A stretch of 64,000 nt of DNA from Channallabes apus (lineage: Eukaryota; Chordata; Actinopteri; Siluriformes; Clariidae), in assembly GCA_030522415.1 (NCBI GenBank), contig CM060131.1, positions 3,944,501 to 4,008,500 on the forward strand, written 5' to 3'. Below the pieces are notes generated by a model. That model ran no database searches. It was not told the origin of the DNA and saw nothing but the letters and a program-made list of their open reading frames with translations. The position numbers were made by a program, and so were the translations under genes. This document shows positions 26,380 to 37,735 of the stretch, in pieces. Every line of letters begins with the position of its first letter. Position 1 is the stretch's first letter.

Positions 26380-26515
26380 AAAGGCTGATTTATGCTTCTG
26401 CGTCAAGTCTGTGCCTTAGGTCTCGCGTAACCACATACCCTACGTCGTAGCATATTTGCGTAGCCTAACGTGCGCCTCCCTAGAAATGCAACTACACGTC
26501 ACACAGCACCAAATT
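26380..26515. mobile_element. Partial Harbinger-like MITE
   Basis: The segment TTTATGCTTCTGCGTCAAG and the following CCTACGTCGTAGC and CGTGCGCCTCCCTAGAAATG blocks match a common fish MITE family with CpG-rich ends. The matching right end was not found, so this is a truncated copy. Assignment is from memory of the family and not from terminal repeats. Confidence 0.5.
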
Positions 26516-26844
26516 TCTGTCTTCGTCTATACTACCATTTATTCATTGAGTTGAACGTGGCAATCTCCTCCATTGTCTTCTCTCATTTCTGCATTGCAGT
26601 AATTTCAGTAAAAGTAACTGTTATTCAACATCTATAATCTCCAACTTCAACAAAATCTGCAAAGAGGCATCTGCAGTGGCATAGAAAACGTATCTTTAAT
26701 TAGCGGTTTGGCAGTACATTTGCAGAGTGACCCAGACACACTAGCACTACAAGTACAAATGTTTACAATGGGGTAGGCTCCACATAGACCTCACGCAGCA
26801 GCAAGATATATAAGCCTACAATTCCATCAGACTTTATCGGTAAT

Positions 26845-29065
26845 GGGAATTTGCTGGCCAACAAAATGGACAAGCTGGCAGTGTTGATTGGGAATCAGAA
26901 GACCTAACAGAAATGCAACACAATCTGTTCATTTAAACATGACTAACCAGCGTCAGACCAGATGCTAGCAATGACTATACCGGTTTCACTACAGTGAGGA
27001 CAGACAGGACCGTAGTCAAGCAGCAAGCAGAAGGGGGAAGGACTTGCACTGTTTATTGACTTCAAACAGTGTAACCCACATCATATCACTTTGAAGGTGC
27101 AACAGATTATCTGTTGCTGGAAGTTTGGAATGCTACTCATTAGTCTCCATCTATCTACATAACTACAGTAGGGAATTCTCATATATGTTCATTCTGCCCC
27201 AGGTGGACACAGATGAGGTGTGTGACATCATTCCCACAACAGTTATGTGGCTGTAAAAACAACACCCTGAGGCCTTTATTGTAATATTTGGACCTGTTAA
27301 TCATGTGACACTTTTTTTCAGCCTATGAAGTGCCCCACAAGGAACAAATTGAACAATAGACCTGCTATATGCTAATGTGAGGGAAGCTTAGTATCACCCC
27401 CTACCCCCTTGCAGGGCAAATCTGACCGTAATCTGGTCTACTTAAAGCCCCAGTCCAGGCCTGTGTTATGAGCCACTTAAATTAATTTATTACATGCTCA
27501 CTCAGGAAATAGTTTCATGAGGCCGAGAAGTTCCTGAAGTACGTTCCTCACAATAAGATGACCCACAGCATGACCAGCTGTCTCAGCTTTGGTACTGTAT
27601 GGACATCATTGTGTCTGATAAAACCATGTACTGCTTCCCTAATAACAAGCCCTAAACTACAGGTGACGCCACAAACAGCCCTTCAAATTGTTGGAGGATA
27701 GATCTTGCATAGAGCACATTTAGGAAGAGGTCAAGTTTAGGCTGAGGCAGGCCACAGAAGAAAAGTGGAGCAGAAGTTGCAGGAGAACAATAAGGGCAAA
27801 AGCTGGGATAATTTGAACACCATCAAAGGCTTAAAGAAGGAGGACGGCAATGCAATAGAACATGGATGTGGAGAGGACCAAAAAGCTGTTTACAACAGGT
27901 TTGAGTACTCCGCCCATGCTATAATTACTACTTGTTCTCACCTCACCCCACCACTCGCAACAACTGACAAGATTGCCCCAGCATGCGGCATAACAATGCA
28001 ACCCCCACCACCACTGCAGATAAGGTCAGGTGAGGAGGCATCAAGGCAGATGGCTCGGACAGGCTTCGCTCCAAGAATGCTGAGAGTCTTTGCTGAGGAA
28101 CTGAAGGGCACCATTTTCCTTAGATTTTTAACCTGGGTTTACAGGTCCCTGCTGTTTTTCTACCAAGAGGAGGCTGGTGTAGACAATGCTACTATCTACC
28201 TGCTTCATCTGGCTAAATCTCATCTCAACAAGGAGAGGGGTGCTGATCATGTTCTTTGATTTCTCCAGTCCCTTCAACACTATCCAGCTTCTGTGACTAA
28301 GAAATAACAAGAACATTTGGTGGCCTGAATTACATACTACCTCACTAGCAGACCATAGTATGTGAAGCTCAGAGACTGCACCTCAAAGATTGTGGTGAGC
28401 AGCATGGGAAGCAATTCAGAGGACTGTGTATTCTCCATGATGTCCCTCTGTATGTCTAAGTCTTGTCACATATACAATGTCTCTAATGACACTAAAGCAT
28501 TCTGCATCTGAACACCGCCAAGATTCAGGAGATGGTGATTTGACTTTTACTGGTCCGGTCAATCCTGCTACCGGTCTCCACTGAGCGAGGTAGTGTCGAG
28601 ATGATGAGAATTTACTAATACCTGGGGCTGCAGCTGAGTGACAAACTGGAATGGACCGCGAACACAGACTCTCCCTACAAGAAGGGACAAAGCCAGCTGT
28701 TCTTTCTGAGGAGACTGATGTCTTCCAGATGTTTTATCATTCAGTCATCGCCTGTATGCTTTGCTATGCTGTAGTGTGACTGAGGAGACAGCCTTAGGAG
28801 CCAGAATGCCATGATTGGTAAGGCTGACCCAGAGAGCTTGTTCTGTGGTTGACTTTGAGCTGGACTTCCCGGGAATCAGTAATGTAAAGGAGGACCCAAA
28901 ACAAACTGTTGTCCATCATGTTCAATACTACTAAGCACCCACTGCACTGAACTTTTGCCGAACAGAGGAGTATGTTCAGTGGCAGGCTACTGTCTCAGAG
29001 TTGCTCAACAAACAAATGCAGGAAATCCTTTGTCCCCAGAGCCATACGGTGATTTAACACCTCTC
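26845..29065 (+). pseudogene. LINE relic, CR1/L2-type (APE-RT), plus strand
   Basis: Broken plus-strand translation follows the order of a CR1/L2-type LINE ORF2. Near 26850 is a LLANKMDKLAVL segment from the start of the endonuclease domain, and near 27045 a GLALFIDFKQCNPHHITLK segment. Near 27355-27450 is the end of the endonuclease (LLYANVREA, then SDRNLVYLKP). Near 27630 is a CFPNNKP segment. Reverse transcriptase pieces follow: a 164-codon open frame at 27765-28259 ends in VDNATIYLLHLAKSHLNKE, then MFFDFSSPFNT near 28250 and a YLGLQLSDKLEWT segment near 28620. The C-terminal RGVCSVAGYCLR block is near 28965. Many frameshifts and stops make it inactive, and the 5' end and tail are undefined. 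Confidence 0.8.
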
Positions 29066-32000
29066 AAATGGCCAGGGGGATGGGGATTTGGGATTGTATA
29101 TACTGTATATACACACACACATTATTTTTACTTTATCTGATTAATTTAGTGTTGCCGTATATAGTTAATTTTTCACGTTATATTTCTTCTGTCTGTTTGA
29201 TCTCCATGGTTGCATCCAACACTAACAAGTTTATTGTAATTTTATCAGTTTGCTAATGGGGGTTCAAATTTCCTTTAGAATCAATCAGGGATCTATCTAT
29301 ATATCTATCTATAAATTGCATTTTTTTTCTTTGTACTTCCCAACATATGTAATGTACCTAAAATTTTCATAGTACAAGTTGAAGATTAGGCTAAAACTGT
29401 TTATAATGGACAAAACTAATCATTTTATTAACAATGAATAGAAAATAGCATTTGATTAATAAATGAAAGCAACATTTTCGTCTTCCAGAAATCCTGCGCT
29501 ACACACCTGATTGCTTTCATTGTCCTGGTACATGTAATTCTCCCTAACAAAAAAAACTGACCAAGTAAGACAACCTCTGTACGATGAATTATGAAAATGA
29601 ATCAGTTCTCTTCTGTTAATCTTTCTCTCTCCATACAGAAATGTTATATATGGACATGTGGTGATATATCAAACATTTTCATATATGTTACATATATTGT
29701 TACATGCTCACATCGCACTAAATAATTTTATAACCAGGACACACACATGCATATCCTAGAATATACTCCATATATACATTACATTATATCCATGTACAGT
29801 ATACATTACATTCCCATATGGGTCTCTCACTCACTTACACACACACAAGCACACAGACAGTATATCAATATACCAAGTACTGTAGTACCGCAGTCATACA
29901 AAATGCTCAGCTTCTTTACCTTTTATTTTATGGTATAGTACATAAAACAATGATTGGCATACTGTATGACCGGCTATAAACTCATGCAATCCCAAAGAAG
30001 ACACGTGCATTTTTACAAACCACTTTATTAGAAACAATGTGTGTACGATGGGATTACATGCGTTTTTTTTTTAACGGTGGCCTGTTTTAAATTATATATG
30101 ACGCATGTAATCAGAGTTATTGTATTCAAAGCAGCAGAGGCACAAGTAATTCTGATTGGAGTGTTAATTGGGAACTGATTTCAATACATGATGATGTAGA
30201 GAGCGTGCACTTCATTCCAACTTTTTTAAAACCTCTGCTTCAAGAACAAGGGTTCAAATAATCGAAAAGGTCCACACTGTGTCACACTTTTCTACCATGG
30301 ACAGCTGGCTTCAGTCAATAAAAAAAATGATCAAAGTGGCTTATAGGAAGCAATGGAAATACCAGTTGTGTGAACATCTGCATCAAGTGACATTATGTCT
30401 TTAAATCAGTTTTCAAAGGAAGTGTGGAGGATGTGAACAATCTCTCCATGTCTGAATACATTCTTCAACACCGCAGACATTGCTGGTCTGGCTTTTATTG
30501 TAAAGGTTGTACATCACTTAGCACTTCAAAAGAGGTTGACTTCATTAGGTCAGATCTTTGACCTCAACCTGAATGGCTGAGCTGATGGCGAATGACGGAA
30601 TTCCTCTGTTTGCTTGTGAAGAAGAGTAAACCCAAGTGGCACACTATAAGAGGGTCCCCACTGCATGATGGACAGCTGAATTTTCCCGTTTCCTTGTATC
30701 TATGTGCTGATTAGATAATCCAGATATCTACTGCTCATCAGAACAAAATAAAAAATTGCCAAAACTCAAATTACAAATGTCACACAATCATAAATTTTGC
30801 AGTCAAACAGTAATCAAGGAATAGTCATGGATTTCCAATACCCCTCTCTGATTTAGCATCAACATCAAAACATCTTAACCTTCACTAAAACCTAGTCTTC
30901 ACTCTAAGCCTTGACTAAAGCCAGTACTTTTCTCCTGAGAAACAAATTCCTGTGTTTTATGTACTGTAGAGAGCAACTACCACAGATGTCATATAATATT
31001 AGCATGTTACACACTTCCAGTTCAGACGTGGTAATAACTGTCCATTTCCCGTCCTTCAAGAGCAGGATGTGAAGACCGTGCCTGTTATCTGGCAACGGTA
31101 ATAATAATGCTTATCATGGCAATTTGCAAAACGCTGGCATAACCTACAAATTAAAAACGCCACTCAAACCTACTGTAGCTTGTGCAATCAGTGGGATAAG
31201 AAAAGCGTGGTGAAAAGGTATAAGAGCATCCCTGCCTTTTTCTCCCATTTCTCTGGCTGAACAGCTTCAAAGGACTTAAAATGTGATTGCCTTGGCCAGA
31301 AATTAATCCTAAGCTCCGCCATGAGCCAAACGATCATCTCAACAAATCAGACAAGACTTTCTGATCAAAGAAAGAAACCTCAACATCAGCTCACATTGTT
31401 ACAACCACATCTGTTCTGAAATTGGGTTTAAATGTTTTTCTATATTTAACAACTTGCATATTTATAAAGTAATGGGGTTATTAAAGACAATCGTTGAACA
31501 CTTTAATTCTATCCAAGATTTTGTTCAAATGAAGCAAAGTTATTTCCTATTTTGTAAAAACAGCCAAATGAGTGTGTATTAAAATCTTTGGTCTAAATCA
31601 ATTTTCCTTATGGAACTACTTTAAAGGCATCAGACCACACCACCCTCAGATGATGAACCTGACCACTTCCGAAACACACGGATTACCTTGAAATGATACA
31701 TGAGATAAATCCCAAAAGAGTGACCAAAAAACATTTTCTGAAATGAGCAAATGTAAGCACAAAACACAAAATCCTACATGACTGATACCTACAGCAGATG
31801 TGTGAAATCATGAAAATAACAAGAATATTTCCACCTGCCATCTGTTTGGTCCGAGAAACCCTGTATTTCTTGCTGAATATTATATGATTATAAATATATA
31901 ACTGTGACATTCCCTTTTTAAAGAACAAGTGAAAATTGAAATGCCACTTGAATCTGCGAGAACATCTGCAAAACATATCATATCTAGTACATAAACAATC

Positions 32001-33609
32001 CTGCTTGGATCTTACACCCTTCTGTCAAACAGACAAGAATGCCCTTTGAAATTCTCAGTCCTAATTACTGGCTGAATCACAAGTACTATATATTATCCTG
32101 ATAATATGTCCCAAGGTTCATAAGGTTTCGCCATGGACTTAATGTTGAATATGTAAAATCCGTCTGTTTCTAAAGAAAACCTCGATCCATGTTTCCCAGT
32201 GAGCTGAAGCTTGCAGTGAGAGGTAAAACAAGATGCAGCATGTTCACATAATTCATCAAGCAGCTTTAATTCTCAATTACAAAACGTTGCTTAGTCTGCT
32301 ATACAGCATGCCTTTTAAAAAGCACAAAACATCTACCATATTGTTCACCATCACTTACGTGAACATGTCTTTTTTGTGCAACGTCTTAACTTTTAACTTC
32401 ATTTGTCAAACTTCAAGTTTATACAAGTTTATGAGACAAATAACGACCACATGACAAAAAAACAGTCGATCCAGATGCAAATTACAGAAGAGTTTTTCAT
32501 ACTGATGATTTAAATACATGCTTTGTAGACAATTTATATTGTAGACTATCCTCAATGTGCTGGATTTGACAATGGGGAGCGGCCAGGTTTATGTACTCAG
32601 AGATCAAGCCGTACAGATCTCAGACATTGCCTCTTTGTGCAAGCTCACAGCCTCACCCAGCTGTGTCTGTACGTGGATTTACATTTCTACAGCTTGAAAT
32701 CACAAGTCGTAGCTTGCAAACAAATTGCCTGTAATTTGAATGGCTTGAACTAATCATGGGAGAAGGGAGGCTGTGACTTAACAAAGAATTACAGACACTG
32801 AGAAGTAATGCTGAAAAAGCCCATAAGGACCGCTTTGCAAAATTGTATTCGTTTTGCTACAAATAATCTGGATATGAGTGCATGAGAAGACAAACATTGT
32901 GCACTTTAAAAAGTCTTTCTCAGCTTCCATCCACTGGTTCATGCCTATTTCTAAGAAGAAATCATCTGCCCAAGTTTAAATAAGATGGGAATTTAGCTGG
33001 CGGCAAGTCCTCTCAAGCCCAAAAATCTGCCTTGACCTCACCCTATTAACAGTTCTAGTCAAAGGGAGAGGTGTGATAATGACTGAGAAATGTTTTCACA
33101 AAGAGCGGTTTAATAAAACCTGCCTAACATTGGCTTTATAAACAAAGCAGACAGAATTTCGGTTTTATATGTTTGTGATGAGAAGAAAACCAGAGGGTAC
33201 CCGTGACTCCGCCCAAGTGCAGGTCCTACCATTACCTACGAATGGAGCGTGCGGTCAACTCTCCTCACACTGCTCCATCTTCTATTACCTCACAGTATGT
33301 AGTTAAAGGTGATGATGACCCTGTGTACTGTTACACACCGGCCACCACTACACCAGACATCGGCGTCTGGACAAACAGAATGTCTATTGTTTATATAAAA
33401 TAGTTTTCAAACGAGTATACCGAACTGAGTAAAACCTAGAGGACATTCCTAAACTTTAGGTAATGGAGCTTGTCGGGTGGAGCTTTGGAGTTTCATCTAA
33501 CGCTTTACATTAATTTGAATCTTTAAAATGACCCTTAAAGGTCAACACAACGGTGTTTTCCAGTCTAAGTAATGTTTTCCATGTCAGAAATGCGCACCCA
33601 AGAACACTT
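29066..33609. other. Long non-coding stretch, no classified repeats
   Basis: There is a short TATC cluster near 29290 and CA/TA-rich DNA to about 29940. The remainder is unusually free of recognisable mobile elements. Blocks such as 30090-30190 and 32560-32910 look single-copy and could hold conserved intronic elements; this is a guess from their lack of repeat features. The plus frame 33203-33403 has no domain. Confidence 0.45.
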
Positions 33610-33935
33610 CATTCATTCATTCATCTTCTATACCGCTTAATCCTGTGTTCAGGCTCGCGGGGGACCTGGAGCCTATCCCAGGGCGCACTAGGCGGGGTAC
33701 ACCCTGGACAGGGTGCCAATCCATCGCAGGGCACACACACACACCACGGGCAATTTGGGAACACCAATTAGCCTAACCTGCATATCTTTGGACTGTGGGA
33801 GGAAACCGGAGCACCCAGAGGAAACCCACCAAGCACGGGGAGAACATGCAAACTCCATGCACACAGAGACGGGAATCGAACCCAGACCCTGGAGGTGCAA
33901 GGCGACAGTGCTAACCACTACACCACCGCGCCGCC
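33610..33935 (-). mobile_element. SINE family 1, near-complete, minus strand
   Basis: The tail starts at 33610 (CATTCATTCATTC then TATACCGCTTAATCC) and the tRNA-like head ends at 33935 (CTAACCACTACACCACCGCG). B-box complement GGAATCGAACCC lies near 33872. The body is full length for the family, and no clear target duplication was seen. It lies about 470 bp inside the intron from the first coding exon, in antisense to the copies at 16198 and 39211 but co-oriented with the host gene. Confidence 0.9.
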
Positions 33936-34405
33936 TGGAAAATAAATGTGTATGAAAAATGAATGGCTTATTATCGTGTATAATGTGTTTGTGTGTGTGT
34001 GTGTGTGTGTGTACTCCGAAAAAGTGAATAAACTGTCGGAAAGAGACTCTCCAAACACTGGATTCTGCGAAACTTTCCATTCGGTGATTTTTAAAACCCT
34101 TCCCGCGCATGTGTGTGTGTAAACGGCCATCAGGTTTTGACGGAGTCGTGCCGCATCGCTGTCGCCATCTTCCTCCTTCACCGACTCCCGGTCGCGGCTG
34201 CTCGCCTTCAGCCTGTCTCTTACACATTTCATACATTTCACTTCGTCCTGTCCTCGCGCTTCAAGTTCACGCGCATAAAGGGACTTCGGCTGAAGTGGCT
34301 CGGCTTACTCACATTGCATTTCGTGCAAAATAAAAGTCAACGATGATCCCTTTTAATAATGCCTTAAACAGATGTTTAATAGACTGTGAGATCGCTGTAA
34401 CTTAC

Positions 34406-34454
34406 CTGGTATGTTGATAAGAGTCACTAAGAGGATCCACACAGCGGGCTGCAT
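34406..34454 (-). CDS. First coding exon: signal peptide of an unidentified secreted or membrane protein
   Basis: Seen: on the minus strand an ATG at 34454-34452 opens 16 codons, MQPAVWILLVTLINIP, then one base of a split codon, followed by CAG|GTAAGT at the exon end (donor GT at 34405-34404). The peptide is a hydrophobic stretch with the make-up of a signal-peptide core. The intron phase is 1, which is common directly after signal-peptide exons of extracellular proteins. It sits in the CpG-rich block. Known: many receptor, adhesion and matrix genes have such a short first coding exon followed by a very long intron. Inferred: the gene runs leftward out of the window. Sixteen residues are too few to name it. 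No 5' UTR splice was identified. It could also be a chance ATG in a promoter, but the exact donor and hydrophobic frame argue otherwise. Confidence 0.62.
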
Positions 34455-34862
34455 TGTCAAAGCTGTGCGCTGAAAATCCCGTGGACAAGCGCGAACACTT
34501 TCAGAATAACACGGCAAGTTCAGCCTGGGTCGATGATCAGTCCGGCTGAGTGCTCGTCACAAAGCGACTCTCCTGTGTGTGTCTTGATCCGCCACAAAGC
34601 CCCGCTGATCAAAAACAGATGTCGGCTTCGTCTGGAGCGCGAACTTGAATGGAGACAAAGAATTAAAACTAATTCTGCTGATCGCAACTGTTAGTGCATG
34701 AGAACCCGCTGGATAACTGCCACTTTTCTTCCCCCCTGCCGGCCCGGTGTGCCAGTAAAGACAATGTGATGGGGCATGCAGTCCGCATTAACGATTCGCT
34801 TTAGATGCGTCAGTAGCCTACCTCTGAACCCCAGGTCCCTGTTCTCCGCCACACAAACGGGC

Positions 34863-34888
34863 CTCTCTCTCTCTCTCTCTCTCTCTTC
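34863..34888 (+). repeat. (CT)n microsatellite in the promoter block
   Basis: About 12 CT units, reading GA on the gene strand. Such tracts are frequent near fish promoters. Confidence 0.9.
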
Positions 34889-35330
34889 TCTTTCTTGGTC
34901 AATAACCGGCTGCGCGCGAAGTTCTAATGGTCCCGGGTTTGTCCCCTTGTTTAAGGGTTATGAAATTATTTTGAAATTTGTATTTTTTTTTATGTAAGTT
35001 TCAGTACATTAAACAAAAACTGTATCCTGATCTTTTACCAAGAAGATTTCCCAAGCAAAAAAAAAAAGCGGAGTAGTGCGATTCAGATGGAGCTCGAGCA
35101 CCTGAACTGATGTAGCGGACAGCGCGAGCTCGGATCCGAATCTGGTGACGCAACGAAATAGGGCGGAGCCTGGATCGTCACCCACAGCAGGGTAGTAACT
35201 TAACCAGAGCTCGTTCCTGACCTGTTCTATATTAGTTCCACGCGAAGCCACGCCCCCTAGAGTGAGACCCGCGAAGGACCGCTTTCTTCAGAGATAGCGC
35301 ACTAATTCCGACTGCTCTTAAACACAGAGG

Positions 35331-35555
35331 GTTTTTTTTTTTTGTTATGCAAGCGTTCTGCTTTCGCACAAATGTCTCCACTAAATATAGATCATTTATT
35401 ACTTGATAATTGATATCTGCATAACAGGTGAACTTAAGGATTGACAGTTTCCTAAGCTGATGTCTTCAGATCCTAAATTTATTTTGTATTAAAACCATTA
35501 AGCTAAATTTGGTGCATACAAAAATTTAAATACTGTATTATAAGTATAAAAAAAA
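35331..35555. other. Non-coding, nothing recognised
   Basis: AT-rich, with a T-run at 35331-35343. Confidence 0.5.
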
Positions 35556-35559
35556 ATTC

Positions 35560-35935
35560 TGTTTGTTTGGTGGGCGGTGTTTGGACATTCGCCTATGTCA
35601 TACTGTGAGCGTGTCACAGGCACCCTGACAGAATGGTACAGTTGGTAGCATCATCATCAAGTTTCATGTCATACTGTGAGCGTGTCACACGTGTTACATT
35701 TGATTCAGCTTGAGGAGTGTCAGTGAATTGCCCACATACAATAGGTGGGTCGAGTATCAGGATCTGCACACTGGCAGAGCCACCAGCAAACATCATGTAT
35801 GCGGGCGGAGCCGCAGGTACTGGAAATTCTGTTTGGCCTGTTGCGGGTGGCCAGTGTAGTAGGTGTACCTCACTGTGTAATGGTTTGCAGTGTCATTGAC
35901 TGTAACTGTACATCATCACGTTTTTTCATATTGTG
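35560..35935 (-). other. Unassigned repeat-like segment with open frame and internal duplication
   Basis: The 22-mer beginning GTCATACTGTGAGCGTGTCA occurs twice, at about 35597 and 35666. The minus-strand frame 35614-35796 (starting MMFAGGSASVQILILDPP) continues upstream without a stop towards about 35880 as a proline- and alanine-rich stretch. It looks like a remnant of a retroelement or other coding sequence, but I do not recognise the family. CpG-depleted, TpG/CpA-rich composition suggests age. Confidence 0.35.
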
Positions 35936-36164
35936 AGGTAATAATATATTTGCCGAAATATTGAAGCAACGTGATGAGCGGCATCAAGTTGATCACACAT
36001 TTCAATTGAAGATAATAGTAACATGGGGTCAAGATCTGCATGCATATAGAGCTCTGTGTACCCTCTAGTGTACTATAAATTATCATGAACTTAGTTAATA
36101 AAACTACATGTTCACCCCTCAGTTCTCTCTAATCAATAATTTCAATACATTCTTAAAAACTATC

Positions 36165-36300
36165 TGCATAGTGGGTAGCATTGTGGCCTTGCACCTCCAG
36201 GGTCGAGGCTTGGATATGCATATTGCATAAAATGGTGTTCCCAAATTGCTTGTAGGGTGTGTGTCCTGCGATGGTTTGGCACACTGTCAATTAAATTGGA
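36165..36300 (+). mobile_element. SINE family 1 fragment
   Basis: Head block GTGGGTAGCATTGTGGCCTTG and GCACCTCCAGGGTC, then AATGGTGTTCCCAAATTGC and GTGTCCTGCGATGGTTTGGC. The middle is deleted and the tail is lost. Confidence 0.75.
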
Positions 36301-37435
36301 TGCATTTGTTTCTGTAAACTGACAGACAGAACATTCTGTAGATTTAAAAAAAAAAAAAACAATTTTCATATTACCAACAAGAATTAGATTTATAATTAAA
36401 GATTAATGAGCCCAGATTGACTCCACCTTTCCATCCCTTTGATAGAAGATAATCCTTGAACTTGTGGCTCATCTCTGTGATTCTTTGAGAATTCCAATTT
36501 GGCCTTACGTTCCTTACTGCTTTTTAAATGTTTGCGCCTTGTGTTATGGCCTCTATATGTCTTCTCTTGGAGGCTTTTCCTAAAGTTGGATTGTTAAAAC
36601 TTCACCCCAGATCCAGGAAAGTTCTTAGTGATAACATCGATGGTTGTTTTGGGTTTTTATCTTCTCAACTCATATAATGATTCTGTCTGTTGTTGTTTGT
36701 TCTTTTTTTTTTTTTTGGCCAACATGTTTGATTTACAATTGTTAGCACACTAGAAGTCTTTATCAGGACTTGTTGCAAATTGTTGTATTGGCTATGTCCA
36801 ATGCTTAGATAATGCATTGATCCAGTTTTCCTTCCTTCTTTTTGCATTTTTTAAAAATGGCTGTTTACTTCATATTGACAGCACTCTGGCCCCAGTTGTT
36901 GTTTATCCTTTAAGGAATGCAGTCTTCCCAGGGCTCATACCAAAAGTATGAGATGTGAGAAATATTAATACAACATAAATATAAAAATTATTTAAATGAT
37001 CCACCTTACAGGCCCCACCTGTCATTTGTCATGGTCTAGTTTTTATGATGACTTGAAAAATAAGTGAGTTCAAACTAAATGTGCCATATGCCATGTAACA
37101 GCTAAATGTACATATCAATAAATAAAGGCTGAACTTCTGATCTATCATCTCATATGCGTCTTTGGATCTAAAACCCAAAGGCTTACAGCATAAAAACTAA
37201 ATAATTGGTCTTGCTGTTCCAAAAGATGGATAGCGGTCCAGTAAGCAATCAAAATGACACATTGTAAATGATCTGGTGATTCTGAACGTGACAGTAAACA
37301 TGGTGTGGTAGTCCAACTGGACAAAACAAAAACAAAGATCTCCATGGACGAAAGAAAAACAAAATTTGAATGAACAAATCTGCAGGGAGGGATGGTTTCA
37401 GCAAAATTCCCATCCCAACTTCAACACACTCACTC
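36301..37435. other. Non-coding, nothing recognised
   Basis: Poly-A and poly-T runs at 36345-36359 and 36702-36717. No coding or mobile signature was seen. Confidence 0.5.
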
Positions 37436-37735
37436 AGTCATTCATCGTCTATAACGCTTTATCCTGTATCCAGGGTCGCGGGGGGGAGCCTATCATAGGA
37501 GACTTGAGGCAAGACACTGGGTACACACTGGACAGGGTGCCAACCCATTGCACGGCAACTTCAACACAAAAAATGCTAATTAAACTTAAAATTAGCATAA
37601 TTAGCATAACATAAAACAATAGATTTTGTACTTTTTCTTATATGGCAATTTCTTTGTGCAGATTAGGCTAATTGGCGTTCTCAGTCTGCCCGTTGGCACC
37701 CCATCAGGGTGCACCCCACCTCACCCCACCCTAAG
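37436..37735. mobile_element. Two SINE family 1 fragments
   Basis: Positions 37436-37560 match the 3' half in minus orientation (CATTCATCGTCTATAACGC, GGACAGGGTGCCAACCC). Positions 37660-37735 match the middle in plus orientation (GCAGATTAGGCTAATTGGCG, GGGTGCACCCCACC). They are separated by unrelated AT-rich DNA. Confidence 0.65.

Larger units (their letters stand above)
1..34403 (-). other. Inferred large intron 1 of the minus-strand gene
   Basis: Seen: a coding first exon with a consensus splice donor lies at 34406-34454 on the minus strand, and no convincing downstream coding exon was found between it and position 1. Inferred: the whole left half of the window is first-intron sequence, as is common for neuronal or adhesion-type secreted and membrane genes with a separate signal-peptide exon. 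The embedded repeats are listed separately. A small exon could have escaped a by-eye search. Confidence 0.45.
34070..35330 (-). promoter_or_regulatory. CpG-rich promoter-like block of the minus-strand gene
   Basis: The GC and CpG content rises sharply against the flanks, with many CG dinucleotides in 34080-34300, 34440-34660, 34720-34930 and 35050-35290. The first coding exon lies inside it. No TATA box was evident upstream (higher coordinates) of the start codon, consistent with a CpG-type promoter. A CT microsatellite at 34863-34888 sits in the presumed upstream part. The transcription start was not determined. Confidence 0.6.

Noticed and set aside
33688..34236. 182-codon minus frame next to the first exon
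   Set aside because: Half of it is the SINE at 33610-33935 and a GT repeat; the rest is GC-rich intron start. No domain and no splice support.
35009..35251. 80-codon minus frame in the promoter block
   Set aside because: It is open only because of GC-rich composition; no domain, and it lies upstream of the better-supported start.
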